64,000 nucleotides of DNA, taken from NCBI GenBank assembly GCA_963713445.1, contig CAVQMB010000002.1:62001-126000 (forward strand), read 5' to 3'. The DNA is from CAVQMB01 sp963713445 (lineage in GTDB: Bacteria; Pseudomonadota; Gammaproteobacteria; Competibacterales; Competibacteraceae). The translations under genes and the position numbers were made by a program. Numbering within the stretch: the stretch's first letter is position 1; each line of letters begins with the position of its first letter. Shown in pieces: positions 19,379 to 29,728 of this stretch. Under the pieces are notes generated by a model. The model made no database searches. It had not been told where the DNA came from and saw nothing but the letters and a program-made list of their open reading frames with translations.

Positions 19379-22300
19379 CCGGCTACGCCGAGCTGCACTG
19401 TCTGAGCGCGTTCTCGTTCCAGCGCGGCGCCTCGACCCCAGCCGAGTTGGTGGCGCGCGCGCACGAACTGGGCTACCGGGCGCTGGCAGTGACCGATGAA
19501 TGCTCACTGGCCGGCATCGTGCGTGCCTGGGAAGCGGCGCAGGGAGTGGGACTGGCACTCATTACCGGCGCCGAGTTCCAGCTCGCCGATGGGCCCAGGC
19601 TGGCACTGCTGGTGCCGGATCTTACCGGTTATGGCCAGTTATGCGGACTCATCACGCGGGCCCGGCGGCGCAGCCAAAAGGGCAGCTACCGCCTCTTACT
19701 GCAGGATCTGGACACCGATTGCGACCGGCTGCTCGCCCTGTGGCTCCCACGCTGGCCGGCGAGCGATCTCCCCGAGGCGGCGTTTTTGAGCCAACTCGAG
19801 GCACTGCGTGAGCGTTTCAGCGACCGGCTGTGGATCGCCTGGGAACGCCACCTGCACCCGCAGGACCGGGCCCGGTTGCAGTTGCTGGAAGCGCTGGGCC
19901 GGCGGTTTGGGGTGACCCTGGTGGCGGCCGGCGACGTGCACTATCACATCCGCCGGCGCCAGACGCTGCAGGATGTGCTGGCCTGTATCAGGGCCGGTTG
20001 CTCGATCCACGACCCGGGTGCGCCGCTGTTCCCCAACGGCGAGCGCCACCTGCGCCGTCTCGCAACGCTGGCCCGGCTGTATCCCCCAGCGCTGTTGGAA
20101 GAAACCCTGGCACTCGCCGGGCGCTGCGAATTCACCCTGGATCAACTGCGCTACGAGTATCCCCACGAGCTGGTGCCGGATGGGGTCAGCCCGATCGACC
20201 ACCTGCGGGCACTGACCGCAGCCGGTGCCCGGCGGCGCTGGCCCCAGGGAACGCCTGCCGCGGTCCAGGCCCAGATCGAGCACGAGCTGGCGTTGATCGG
20301 AGAACTCGGCTATGCGCATTATTTTTTGACCGTTGAGGATCTGGTACGCTTTGCCCGCGACCGCGGCATTCTGTGTCAGGGCCGCGGCTCCGCTGCCAAT
20401 TCCGCGGTCTGCTACGCCCTCGGGGTCACCGAGGTCGATCCTGCCCGGCTGAATCTGCTGTTCGAACGGTTCATCTCGCGCGAGCGGGCCGAACCGCCGG
20501 ATATCGACATCGACTTCGAACACGAACGGCGCGAGGAGGTGATCCAGTATATTTACCGCAAGTACGGCCGCGAGCGGGCGGCGCTTACTGCCACGGTCAT
20601 TCACTACCGCCTGAAGTCGGCATTGCGCGATATCGGCAAGGTGCTGGGACTGGGCCTGGAGCACATCGAGGCGCTGACCCAGTCGCTGGCGTGGTGGGAT
20701 GATCGCGACAAACTGGCGCACCGGCTTACCGAACGGGGTTTGTCCCTGGAAAGCGCAACAGTGCAGCAACTGATCGCGCTGGTCGAAGAGCTGCTCGAAT
20801 TACCCCGGCATCTGTCCCAGCACGTCGGCGGATTCGTGATCTCGCATCAACCCCTGGCCACCCTGGTGCCGGTCGAAAACGCGGCGATGGCGGAGCGCAC
20901 CGTGATCCAGTGGGACAAGGATGATCTCGATGCCGTGGGACTGCTGAAAGTGGACTGTCTGGCGCTGGGTATGCTGAGTGCGCTGCGCCGGGCACTGGCG
21001 CTGGTGTCAAACTACCGCGGCCGGCCACTGACGCTGGCCGGCGTTCCCTCCGAAGACCCGGCGACCTACGCGATGATCACGCGGGCTGCCACCACGGGGG
21101 TGTTCCAGATCGAGTCGCGCGCCCAGATGAGCATGCTGCCGCGGCTGCGCCCGAGGAATTTCTTCGACCTGGTGATCCAGATCGCCATCGTCCGCCCGGG
21201 CCCGATCCAGGGCGACATGGTGCATCCCTATCTGCGCCGGCGCCAGGGGCTGGAGCCAGTCGAGTATCCCGAAGCGCTGCGCCCGGTACTGGAACCGACC
21301 CTGGGGGTGCCGTTGTTCCAGGAGCAGGTGATGAGTATCACCATAGTGGCGGCCGGTTTCACCCCCGACGAGGCCGACCAGGTGCGCCGTTCGATGGCAG
21401 CCTGGCAGCGCCGGGGCGGCCTGGAAAAATTCCGCGACCGGCTGTTGGTCGGCATGGGGGAGCGCGGCTACGCCCCGGACTTCGCCGAACGCATCTACCA
21501 GCAGATCCTTGGCTTCGGTGCCTACGGTTTCCCGCAGAGCCATGCCGCCTCGTTTGCGTTGCTGGCGTATGCCTCGGCCTGGCTCAAGTGCCACGAGCCG
21601 GCGGCCTTCGTATGCGCGTTGCTGAACGCCCAGCCACTGGGTTTCTACGCACCGGCCCAACTGGTCAACGAGGCGCGTCGCAACGGCGTGCGCTTCCGGC
21701 CGGTGGACGTCTGCGCCAGCGACTGGGACTGCACTCTTGAGCGCGCTGCCGGTGACGCGCCCGAGGTGCGTTTGGGGCTGCGCCGGGTGGCGCGGCTGCC
21801 GGAGGCCGAGGCCCGGCGGCTGGTGGCGGCGCGTCGCGACGGACAGTTTACCTCGGTGGACGAGTTGGCCCGCCGGGCACAACTCTCCAGGCGCGCCCGC
21901 GACGCCCTCGCCGACGCCGGTGCGCTGGCGTCGCTGGCCGGGCACCGCCATGCCGCGCGCTGGGCGGCGGCCGGCGTGCAGCGGTTAGAGCAGGTACTGG
22001 CGGCAACCACCCTGCCGGACGAGCAGGTCGCGCTGCCCGCGCCGAGCGAGGGACAGGCGCTGGTCGCCGATTATCGCAGTCTGGGGCTTACTTTGGGCCG
22101 TCATCCGCTGGCGTTGCTGCGTGGCAGGCTGGCCCGTATCCGGGTGGTCCCGGTAGCGCGGCTCGGGCGGTTGAGGGATGGCCAGGCAGTGCGGATCGCC
22201 GGGCTGGTGACCCACCGTCAGCGTCCCGGGACGGCCTCGGGGGTGGTCTTCGTGACCTTGGAGGACGAGACCGGTGCGGCCAATCTCGTCATCTGGCCCC

Positions 22301-22464
22301 AGGTGCTGGAGACTTACCGTGGCCCGGTTCTGCACGCCCGCCTGATGATAGTCGGCGGGCGCCTGCAGTCCGACCAGGGCGTGATTCACGTCGTCGCTCA
22401 GCGGGTCGGGGACTACAGCCACTGGCTCGGCGCGCTGGCGACCGGATCGCGGGACTTCCGTTAA
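19375..22464 (+). CDS. dnaE2: Error-prone DNA polymerase DnaE2 (ImuC)
   Basis: A 1029-residue C-family polymerase. An N-terminal PHP domain (YAELHCLSAFSFQRGASTP, VTDECSLAG) precedes the palm with the catalytic PPDIDIDFE (near residues 373-380), GRGSAANSAVCYALG, and the fingers region FGAYGFPQSHAASFALL. A C-terminal OB-fold follows (VRIAGLVTHRQRPGTASGVVFVTLEDETG). DnaE2 performs SOS-induced mutagenic translesion synthesis with ImuA and ImuB. The start at 19375 is chosen because ATGA overlaps the imuB stop. Length and motifs appear intact. Confidence 0.96.
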   Translation: MTGYAELHCLSAFSFQRGASTPAELVARAHELGYRALAVTDECSLAGIVRAWEAAQGVGLALITGAEFQLADGPRLALLVPDLTGYGQLCGLITRARRRSQKGSYRLLLQDLDTDCDRLLALWLPRWPASDLPEAAFLSQLEALRERFSDRLWIAWERHLHPQDRARLQLLEALGRRFGVTLVAAGDVHYHIRRRQTLQDVLACIRAGCSIHDPGAPLFPNGERHLRRLATLARLYPPALLEETLALAGRCEFTLDQLRYEYPHELVPDGVSPIDHLRALTAAGARRRWPQGTPAAVQAQIEHELALIGELGYAHYFLTVEDLVRFARDRGILCQGRGSAANSAVCYALGVTEVDPARLNLLFERFISRERAEPPDIDIDFEHERREEVIQYIYRKYGRERAALTATVIHYRLKSALRDIGKVLGLGLEHIEALTQSLAWWDDRDKLAHRLTERGLSLESATVQQLIALVEELLELPRHLSQHVGGFVISHQPLATLVPVENAAMAERTVIQWDKDDLDAVGLLKVDCLALGMLSALRRALALVSNYRGRPLTLAGVPSEDPATYAMITRAATTGVFQIESRAQMSMLPRLRPRNFFDLVIQIAIVRPGPIQGDMVHPYLRRRQGLEPVEYPEALRPVLEPTLGVPLFQEQVMSITIVAAGFTPDEADQVRRSMAAWQRRGGLEKFRDRLLVGMGERGYAPDFAERIYQQILGFGAYGFPQSHAASFALLAYASAWLKCHEPAAFVCALLNAQPLGFYAPAQLVNEARRNGVRFRPVDVCASDWDCTLERAAGDAPEVRLGLRRVARLPEAEARRLVAARRDGQFTSVDELARRAQLSRRARDALADAGALASLAGHRHAARWAAAGVQRLEQVLAATTLPDEQVALPAPSEGQALVADYRSLGLTLGRHPLALLRGRLARIRVVPVARLGRLRDGQAVRIAGLVTHRQRPGTASGVVFVTLEDETGAANLVIWPQVLETYRGPVLHARLMIVGGRLQSDQGVIHVVAQRVGDYSHWLGALATGSRDFR

Positions 22465-22690
22465 TGCCGAATCCGGAACCATCGTATTAACCCGCAGCGT
22501 GTTCGCAGAAATCCTTTGTCGTTGCTTACGAGACTGCATTCAATATCGGTGTGTCAACGTCGCCCGCGCACAACGGGATAACATGAATCCCTTCCCGACC
22601 GTGGGCCCGCAACTTCATACAGTCTTTGGAAGGATTCGCCAGTCGGGTTAAGCTGGGACAAAGCGCTGCATGGAGTGCAGGAGAGCGACC

Positions 22691-23626
22691 ATGCCGATGA
22701 CCCGACACAGGCTGTCCCGCCGGGTGCTGCTGAAGCACCTGGGTGCTGTGGCTGTTGCCAGCACTTTGCCGCCGCTGGGTTTTGCAGCCGCCCGGGATCG
22801 GCCTGATACAAGGCCTATCCCCTCAACCGGCGAGCCCTTGCCGATGGTGGGCTTGGGCAGCTGGGTTACGTTCAACGTGGGTAACGACCCGCTGCTGCTG
22901 GATCAGTCTGCCGCGGTCATCGCGCACTTCATCCAGGCCGGCGGACGCCTGATCGACTCCTCCCCCATGTACGGCTCGTCGCAGGACACGATCGGCTATG
23001 GTCTGAGGAAGCTGGGCCAGCCCGGAGCCGTCTTTTCAGCGGACAAGGTCTGGACCTGGAATATCGCGGAAGGGCCGGGCCAGATGGAGGCATCGCGGCG
23101 GCGATGGGGTGTGGCGCGCTTTGATCTGTTACAGGTCCACAATCTGCTGGGCTGGCAGGGTCACCTGAAAACCCTGTTTGGAATGAAGGCGGCCGGACAC
23201 CTGCGCTACGTGGGTATTACCACCTCCCATGGCCGCCGCCACGACGAGCTGGAGCGCATCATGCGCAGTCAGCCTCTGGATTTCGTCCAGTTCACCTACA
23301 ACATCGTGGACCGGGAAGCCGAGGCCCGCCTGCTGCCTTTGGCCACGGAGCGGGGAATCGCAGTGATCGTCAATCGGCCCTTTCAGCAGGATGCACTGAT
23401 CGTTCGTCTGCGTGGCCGGCCACTGCCACGCTGGGCGGGGGAGATAGGGGCGACGAGCTGGGCCCAGTTCATCCTCAAGTACATTCTCTCGCATCCCGCG
23501 GTCACCTGTGCCATACCGGCCACCACCCGGGTCGACCATGTCGTGGAGAACATCGCCGTGGCCAGCTCGGTGCTTCCTGACGCGCCCACGCGAAAGCGTA
23601 TGGCTGCCTATGTCCGGAACCTGTGA
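22691..23626 (+). CDS. Tat-exported aldo/keto reductase family protein
   Basis: The protein begins with a twin-arginine signal (LSRRVLLKHLGAVAVAST) and continues as a TIM-barrel aldo/keto reductase: GLGSWVTFNVG, LIDSSPMYGSS (catalytic Asp and Tyr), SADKVW (Lys), DLLQVHNL (His) and CAIPATTRVDHVVEN near the C-terminus. A periplasmic member of an NADPH-using family is unusual, and the cofactor supply is unclear. The ATG at 22691 has AGGAG 7 nt upstream. Its stop overlaps the DUF6064 gene (TGATG), so the pair is co-translated. The 225 bp before it holds no gene. Confidence 0.85.
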   Translation: MPMTRHRLSRRVLLKHLGAVAVASTLPPLGFAAARDRPDTRPIPSTGEPLPMVGLGSWVTFNVGNDPLLLDQSAAVIAHFIQAGGRLIDSSPMYGSSQDTIGYGLRKLGQPGAVFSADKVWTWNIAEGPGQMEASRRRWGVARFDLLQVHNLLGWQGHLKTLFGMKAAGHLRYVGITTSHGRRHDELERIMRSQPLDFVQFTYNIVDREAEARLLPLATERGIAVIVNRPFQQDALIVRLRGRPLPRWAGEIGATSWAQFILKYILSHPAVTCAIPATTRVDHVVENIAVASSVLPDAPTRKRMAAYVRNL

Positions 23627-24288
23627 TGGCCGCATGGTGGACTTACCACCTGGGTGACTTTCTGCTGTTCTCGCCCCGGGTCTACTGGCGCCTGATTGAA
23701 CGACACAATCAAGCGGTCTGGCCGCTGCAGGTATTCGCCCTGGTGATCGGGGCGTTCATCCTGTTTGCCCTGCTACGACCGCGGCCCTGGACCAGTCGCA
23801 CCACGGCAGCCTTGCTGGCCGCTGGCTGGCTGTATGTAGCCTGGGGCTTTCTCGCCAGCCGCTACGCCACGATCAACTGGCCGGTGATCTACGTGGTGCC
23901 GTTTTTTGTGCTCGAGAGCCTGCTGCTCCTGGGGTGGGGGACTCTGGGCGGTTGCTCCGTGCCCAGGCCGGCGTGGGATGTCCCTTCCCGCATAGGGCTG
24001 TCGCTGCTGCTTTACGCGCTAGTGGCGCATCCACTGGTGGCCGCGGTGGCGGGACGTCCCTGGGCGGCAGCGGAAGTGTTAGGCATTTTCCCTGATCCGA
24101 CCGCGATTGCCACCTTGGGCGTGATTCTCGGCTTGCGTTCCGGTACGGGGGCAAGGGTGCTGCTGGTGATTCCTGCCATGTGGTGCCTGATCAGTTTCTT
24201 CACGCTGTTGGCAATGGCGGCGCCGAGTGCCTGGTTACCAGTGACGGCGGTCGGGCTGACGCTGGTGGCCGCACTCTGGCCTTTTTAG
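23626..24288 (+). CDS. DUF6064-type seven-helix membrane protein
   Basis: About 220 residues: MAAWWTYHLGDFLLFSPRVYWRLIERHN at the start, then about six or seven hydrophobic segments with WGFLASRYATINW and a HPLVAAVAGRPW loop. This pattern is characteristic of DUF6064 proteins, of unknown function. Its ATG overlaps the stop of the aldo/keto reductase gene, which suggests that the two act together, possibly with the membrane protein as partner of the exported reductase (inference). Confidence 0.75.
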   Translation: MAAWWTYHLGDFLLFSPRVYWRLIERHNQAVWPLQVFALVIGAFILFALLRPRPWTSRTTAALLAAGWLYVAWGFLASRYATINWPVIYVVPFFVLESLLLLGWGTLGGCSVPRPAWDVPSRIGLSLLLYALVAHPLVAAVAGRPWAAAEVLGIFPDPTAIATLGVILGLRSGTGARVLLVIPAMWCLISFFTLLAMAAPSAWLPVTAVGLTLVAALWPF

Positions 24289-24382
24289 ACGTTGGTCCGG
24301 AGGCGGGGTGCCGCCGCAGTCGGAGTGAGACAGCGTCAATGCTGCAGGCTCAGGGCCGTATTCGCGATGGTGCCGGCGCGTG

Positions 24383-25081
24383 TCAGCCGGTGGCGCCGAG
24401 CAGGGCGCCGACACCGGCTGTGACCAGCATCGCCAGCGCGCCCCAGAAGAACACCCGCAGTGTTCCCTTGACGATTTTTGCGCCGCCGGTCCAGGCACCC
24501 AGCGCACCCAGCACCGCCAGGAAAATCAGGCTCACCACGAACACGACCGGCACTATGAGCTTTGCGGGTGCCAGCCAGATGGCGAGGAGCGGCGGCGCCA
24601 CGCCGAGCGTGAAGCTCAGCGCTGAGGTCCAGGCAGCCTGCAGCGGATTGGCACTAACTGTATCGGATATGCCGATTTCATCGCGCGCGTGTGCGGCCAG
24701 GGCGTCATGATCCATGAGCTGTCCGGCGACTTGATAGGCCAGTTCCGGAGCCAGGCCGCGCTGAACATAGATATCAGAGAGTTCCTGACGCTCGCGCTCA
24801 GGATCGCGGTCGAGTTCGCGCCGCTCGATGGCGAGATCCGCCTGTTCCGTATCAGCCTGCGAACTGACCGAGACATATTCCCCTGCGGCCATGGACAAGG
24901 CGCCGGCGATCCATGCCGAGACGCCCGCAATCAACACGCCGGCATGCGGGGAATGGGAGGCGGCCACGCCCAGCACCAGCGCCCCGACCGAGACCAGTCC
25001 ATCGTTGGCTCCGAGCACGGCCGCACGCAGCCAGCCGGCGTGTTGCGTGCGGTGCCTCTCTTGGTGATGGCCATACGTCAT
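24383..25081 (-). CDS. VIT1/CCC1-family iron/manganese transporter
   Basis: A 232-residue membrane protein. WLRAAVLGANDGLVSVGALVLGVA is the hallmark first helix of the VIT family, followed by SMAAGEYVSVSSQADTEQADL and a charged cytosolic helix with acidic residues that bind metal in plant VIT1. Three more helices follow. The family moves Fe2+ or Mn2+ out of the cytosol. GGGAG precedes the ATG at 25081. Convergent with the DUF6064 gene (94-bp gap). Confidence 0.9.
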   Translation of the reverse strand: MTYGHHQERHRTQHAGWLRAAVLGANDGLVSVGALVLGVAASHSPHAGVLIAGVSAWIAGALSMAAGEYVSVSSQADTEQADLAIERRELDRDPERERQELSDIYVQRGLAPELAYQVAGQLMDHDALAAHARDEIGISDTVSANPLQAAWTSALSFTLGVAPPLLAIWLAPAKLIVPVVFVVSLIFLAVLGALGAWTGGAKIVKGTLRVFFWGALAMLVTAGVGALLGATG

Positions 25082-25247
25082 GAATTAGTCTCCCGGCTAT
25101 TGGTGCCCGGCTTGGGCCGGCACCGGTGCCTGGTCAGGTTGGCGGGCTTTATCGGGGAGACTAAATTGTAACGCATGTTTTCCGCACCATCACGGCCAGC
25201 CTTCGCGCGGCGGCAGCACCACTGCGACAGCGCCGCGTGGCCAATGC

Positions 25248-26278
25248 CTACCGCGCAGCCGTCGGCTGATGGCTGCTGGTCCCGAGGCCGGGTCCGCTGC
25301 TGCGGCCGGCCGGGCTCATGCCTTTCAGAAACTTGAACAGGTCACTGTCGGTTGACAGCACCAGGGTCGTGTTTTGCGAAATGATCGTCTTGTAGGCCTG
25401 CATCGTCCGCGTGAATTCGTAGAACTCCACCGCTTCCGGGCTCTGGTTGTAGGCGCTGGCGTAGATTTCGGTGGCTTTCGCGTCCGCCACGCCCGCGGAT
25501 CTCCTCGACCTGCCGGTAGGCCTCGGACTGGATCTTGTTCAGGTCGCGCACCCGGTTGCCGCGGATCCGGGCGGCCTCGCCGTTGCCCTCCGACAGGAAG
25601 CGTTCCGCGATCTGGCGCCGTTCGCTGATCATCCGGTCGTAGATCTTCGGGCGCACGCTCTCGTTGTAGTTGATCCGCTTGAAGCGGATGTCGAGCAGCT
25701 CGATGCCGAACACGCGGACCTTCTCGGCGGCCGCGGCGAAGATCTCCTGCTCGACCAGCTTGCGTCCCTTCTGGATCGGCACCAGCGCGCCGATGTCCAG
25801 CTCGCGTTCCGCGTCGGTCAGCAGCGTGTCGCGCAGCGGCACGCGGTCCTTGGTGGTGCGGATGATCTCGATCAGCTCGTGCTTGGCGACGGCGTTGCGG
25901 GTCTCGCTGCCGAGGATGTCGTCGAGCCGCGACTGGGCGCTGCGCTCGTCGCGCAGCCGCAGGAAGTACTGCAGCGGATCGGTGATCCGCCAGCGGGCGA
26001 ACAGGTCGACCGAGATGTAGAGCTTGTCCTTGGTCGGCATGTCCGACGGATTGCCGTCCCACTCGAGGACCCGCTTGTCGATCGGGTTGACGTCCTGGAT
26101 GAACGGCAGCTTGAACTTCAGCCCGGCCGTGGTCACGGGCTCGCCGACCGGCTTGCCGAACTGGGTGATGATCGCCTGCTCGACTTCGCTCACCGTGTAG
26201 AGCGAGCTCACAGCGACGAACGCCGCCGATGCCCAGAAGCACGACAGCGATGGCGATCTGCATGACGGCCCGGTTCAT
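25248..26278 (-). CDS. hflC: HflC-like SPFH protease modulator, two frameshifts
   Basis: An N-terminal membrane anchor (AVMQIAIAVVLLGIGG) is separated by a one-base break near 26222 from the SPFH body (LYTVSEVEQAIITQFGKPVG, GLKFKLPFIQDV, YISVDLFARWRITDPLQYF, LLDIRFKRINYNESVRPKIYDRM, ERFLSEGNGEAARIRG). A second break near 25496 separates the C-terminal helix (ADAKATEIYASAYNQSPEAVEFYEFTRTMQAY). With HflK it forms a periplasmic cage regulating the FtsH protease. The start ATG overlaps the hflK stop. The restored length is near 340 residues, normal for HflC. Confidence 0.85.
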
Positions 26279-27325
26279 GGCTCGATCTGCCCTTCTGGGC
26301 GTCGAGGTTCAGCAGCGGCAGGATGCTGCGCGTCTGTTCGTCGACGATGATCTTGGAGCGGATGCCCGGCATGACGTCCTGCAGGGTCTCGATATAGATG
26401 CGGCGGCGCGTGACCTCCGGCGCCTTGCTGTATTCGCGCCAGCAGCGCGTTGAACCGGGCGGCGTCGCCTTCCGCCTCGTTGATCCGCTTGAGCCGGTAG
26501 CCGTCGGCCTCGCGGATGCGCTGATCCTTCTCGCCCTCGGCCAGCGGGATCACCTTGTTGTAGTCGCGCCGGGCCTCGTTGATCAGCTTCTCCTTCTCCT
26601 GCTGCGCCTGGTTGACCTCGTTGAACGATTCCTGCACCGGCTCGGGCGGGTTGATGTTCTTCAACTGCACCTGGTCGATGCTGATGCCCATGGCGTACTT
26701 GGTCGCCAGCGCCTGCATCTTGGTCAGCGCTTCGGATTCGATTTCCTGCCGGCCGATGGTGATCACCTCGTCCACGGTGCGGTCGCCGACCACTTCCCGC
26801 ATCACGGATTCGGAGACATAGCGCAGGGTCTCGCTCGGCTCGCGAACCTCGAACAGGAACTTGACGGGATCCGAGATGCGGTACTGCACCACCCATTCCA
26901 CCAGCGCGGCGTTCAGGTCGCCGGTCACCATCTGGGTTTCCCGCTTCGCGCCGTCGCGGACGCGGGCTCTGGTACGGATCGGTGGCGCCCGGGGTCGAGA
27001 AGCCGAATTCCTGCTTCAACTGCCGCTTGACGGGAACGATGGTCGCCGCGTCGATGCCGAGCGGCAGCTTGAAATGCAGCCCCGGCGGAACGTTCTTGAG
27101 ATATTTGCCGAAGCGCTGCACCACGGCGACCGAATCGCTCGGCACCGTATAGTAGGCCGTCCATAGCAACAGACCCAGCGCCACCAGGACGGCTGCCACC
27201 ACCAACCCGCCGGCACTGCCACCCGGCAAGCTGCGCGTGAGCTGGGATCGTCCTTTGCGGATGAGATCCTCTATATCGGGGGGTGTGTTGCGGTTACCCC
27301 AGGGCGTCACCGCGGCCGTTGCCAT
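26275..27325 (-). CDS. hflK: HflK-like SPFH protease modulator, frameshifted
   Basis: The N-terminus (TPWGNRNTPPDIEDLIRKGRSQL) and single membrane helix (GLVVAAVLVALGLLLWTAYYTV) are followed by VVQRFGKYLKNVPPGLHFKLPLGID. A break near 26960 shifts to MVTGDLNAALVEWVVQYRISDPVKFLF and NPPEPVQESFNEVNQAQQEKEKLI. Another near 26430 shifts to YSKAPEVTRRRIYIETLQDVM and ILPLLNLDAQKG, and a third small indel near 26300 is needed to reach the stop overlapping hflC. The order and motifs are those of FtsH-modulating HflK. The locus lacks the hfq-hflX neighbours usual in enterics. Confidence 0.85.
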
Positions 27326-27660
27326 TATCCTGCGAGGGCATGTTCACCGTCCTTGAGCCGTATAATTCCTATATCGTGTGAGGTCCGTCTTATCTCCTAT
27401 ATTACACGCATTCCGCTCTCTCGTTGCCAGTGCGCTAACGGACAGGGACGATGGCCGCCGCCCGGGCCATAACCCATTTCCCAATATTATCTCTGGGAGT
27501 GTGTAACAAAGTGTGCTGGTCGTTCTATAAATAGATGCAAGAGGCGAAAAATTATTAGAAAATGTCACTATGACGGTCCCCGCGGCACGATGGGTGAATA
27601 TGTTTCACATTTCAGCCTCTTGGTTCAGTAGCTACCGGGAACGGTGCGTGTGGCATAGCG
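27326..27660. other. AT-rich divergent intergenic region
   Basis: No credible gene. The stretch between hflK (minus) and the HD-GYP gene (plus) is distinctly AT-rich with several TATAAT-like hexamers and two copies of CCTATAT (27368-27374 and 27396-27402). Divergent promoters are expected here; I cannot assign exact -35/-10 pairs. Confidence 0.4.
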
Positions 27661-29574
27661 ATGGCACAGTCTGAAACCGCTGAGCTGCGGCAAAGCGAAG
27701 CCCGGTTTCGGGTGCTGGCGGAATACTCGTCGGATCTTGTGACGGTGCTCGACGCCAACGGCGAGATCACCTACATCAGTCCCTCAGTTGAGCGCATCGG
27801 TGGCTATCGACCCGAAGCGGCCATCGGCAGGCGCTTCAGCGAACTGGTGCATCCGGATGACGCGGCGGCCGCAGCGGGTCAATTCGCTGATACGCTGGCC
27901 AATCCTCAACAGTCTCACGTTTCAGAACTGCGTTATCGGCATAACAGCGGCGCCTGGCTCACCCTGGAAGTGCGTGCCCACAACCTGCTCGCAGATGCGG
28001 CGGTGCGGGGCATTCTCATCAACGCCCGCGATATCACTCAGCGCAAGCAATCGGAACAGGCGTTAACGCTGTTCCGGGCGTTGCTTGACCGATCGAGCGA
28101 TGCCATCGAAGTCGTCGACCCGGAAACACTGTGTTACCTGGATGTTAACCAGACCGCTTGTGAGGCACTCGGTTACAGCCGCGATGAGTTTCTCTCTTTG
28201 CGGGTATGGGATATCGATACCGGACTGGATCAACCCCGGATCGAGTGTGTCAATCGGCAGCTGCAAGCGCATGGTCGGGCCAGTTTTGAAACAGTGCACC
28301 GGCGCAAGGATGGATCCCGCTATCCGGTAGATGTTCATATCCGGCAGGTACAGCTCGATCGGCTTTATAACGTGATCTCCGTGCGCGACATCACCGAGCG
28401 TAAGCAGGCCGAGCGTGCTCTCAAACGACTCAACTGGGCACTGCGGGCGCTCAGCCAGAGCAATTCAGCACTGATCCATGCCGGCGACGAGCAGACGCTG
28501 TTTCAGGCCTGTTGTGATGCAATCACCCGATCCGGCGTCTATCCGCTCGCCTGGATCGGCATCGCGCGCGACGATTCAGCGCGCTCGGTGGAGATTCTGG
28601 CCTCGGCTGGTGTTGCGTGCGGCTATCTGGCGGGCATTGAGCTGTCGTGGGGCGAGGCTCGGCCGGTCGGTTGCGGGCCCGCGGGGCTGGCCATCCGAAC
28701 GGGTACAACGCAGGTCTTCAACGATCCTGCGACCAGCGCCAGCTACCGGCCGTGGCTCGAGCGTGCCCGCGCCAACGGTCTGGCGAGCGGCGTCGCGGTA
28801 CCCATACGCCTCGACAGCGGGATTTTTGGGGTGCTGGTCGTCTACAGTCGTGAACCGGCGGCCTTTGGCGAGGAGGAGGTGCATCTGGTCGAGGAACTGG
28901 CGGCTGACATTGGCTACGGCATCACCGTGCGCCGTACCCGGCGCGCCTATGAGGCGGGCCTTGAGGAGCGCGCCCAGCAGGCAGCAAAGTTGCGCGCGAC
29001 CTTCGAAAGTGTGATTACCGCACTCGCCACCACGGTCGAGCAACGCGATCCCTATACCGCGGGCCATCAGCGCCGGGTGGCGGATCTGGCGGTGGCCATC
29101 GGCCAGGAACTCGGGCTTGATGCCGACCGGAGCGAAGGCCTGCGCATCGCCGCCAGCATCCACGATATCGGCAAGATCTATGTCCCGGGGCGAGATCCTG
29201 GTGCGGCCGGGGCGGCTGCGCCCGATCGAGTTCGAGATCGTCAAAAGCCATGTCCAGGTGGGTTACGATATCGTCAAGGGCATCGACTTTCCGTGGCCGG
29301 TAGCCGAGACCTTGTACCAGCATCATGAGCGGCTCGACGGCAGCGGCTACCCGCGCGGGCTAAAGGGTGATGAGATCATACCCGAGGCCCGCATTCTTGC
29401 GGTCGCGGATACGGTGGAGGCGATGTCATCGCATCGCCCGTACCGGCCTGGACTGGGTCTCGCCGCCGCCTTGGCCCAGGTGCAGTCGGACGCGGGCACG
29501 AAATTCGACCGGCCGCCGTCAGCGCCTGTACGAAACTGTTCGGGCAGAAGGGCTACCGCCTGCCGGAGCGTTAA
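27661..29574 (+). CDS. PAS-PAS-GAF-HD-GYP signalling protein, two frameshifts
   Basis: Domains in order: PAS (FRVLAEYSSDLVTVLDANGEITYISPSVERIGGYRPE) to about residue 125, second PAS to about 255, GAF at about 280-430 (WIGIARDDSARSVEILASAG), and an HD-GYP phosphodiesterase from about 450. H501-D502 lies in SIHDIGKIY, and HHERLDGSGYPRGL carries the GYP motif. It should hydrolyse cyclic-di-GMP under control of ligand-sensing domains; no membrane helix is visible, so it is probably cytosolic. An extra G in GGGG at 29187-29190 and a missing C near 29508 break the frame; correcting them gives a proper C-terminus (TKLFGQKGYRLPER) and a stop at 29572-29574. Confidence 0.88.
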
Positions 29575-29728
29575 CATAGCGGCAAGGCTGGCTTGATCCG
29601 GCACATAGAGGGTCCCCTTGATCGGCCTGATATTCCGAGGAAGCAGGGCAAGGCCTCGCGGTCCCTGGCCAGGTCCAATCGCTAGCCTTCAACGCGACCC
29701 GAACAGTCGCGGTGAAGCCTGAAAGCCT

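Noticed and set aside
27344..27568. A 74-codon minus-strand open frame in the AT-rich gap before the HD-GYP gene
   Set aside because: No ribosome site, no motif and promoter-like composition; treated as non-coding.
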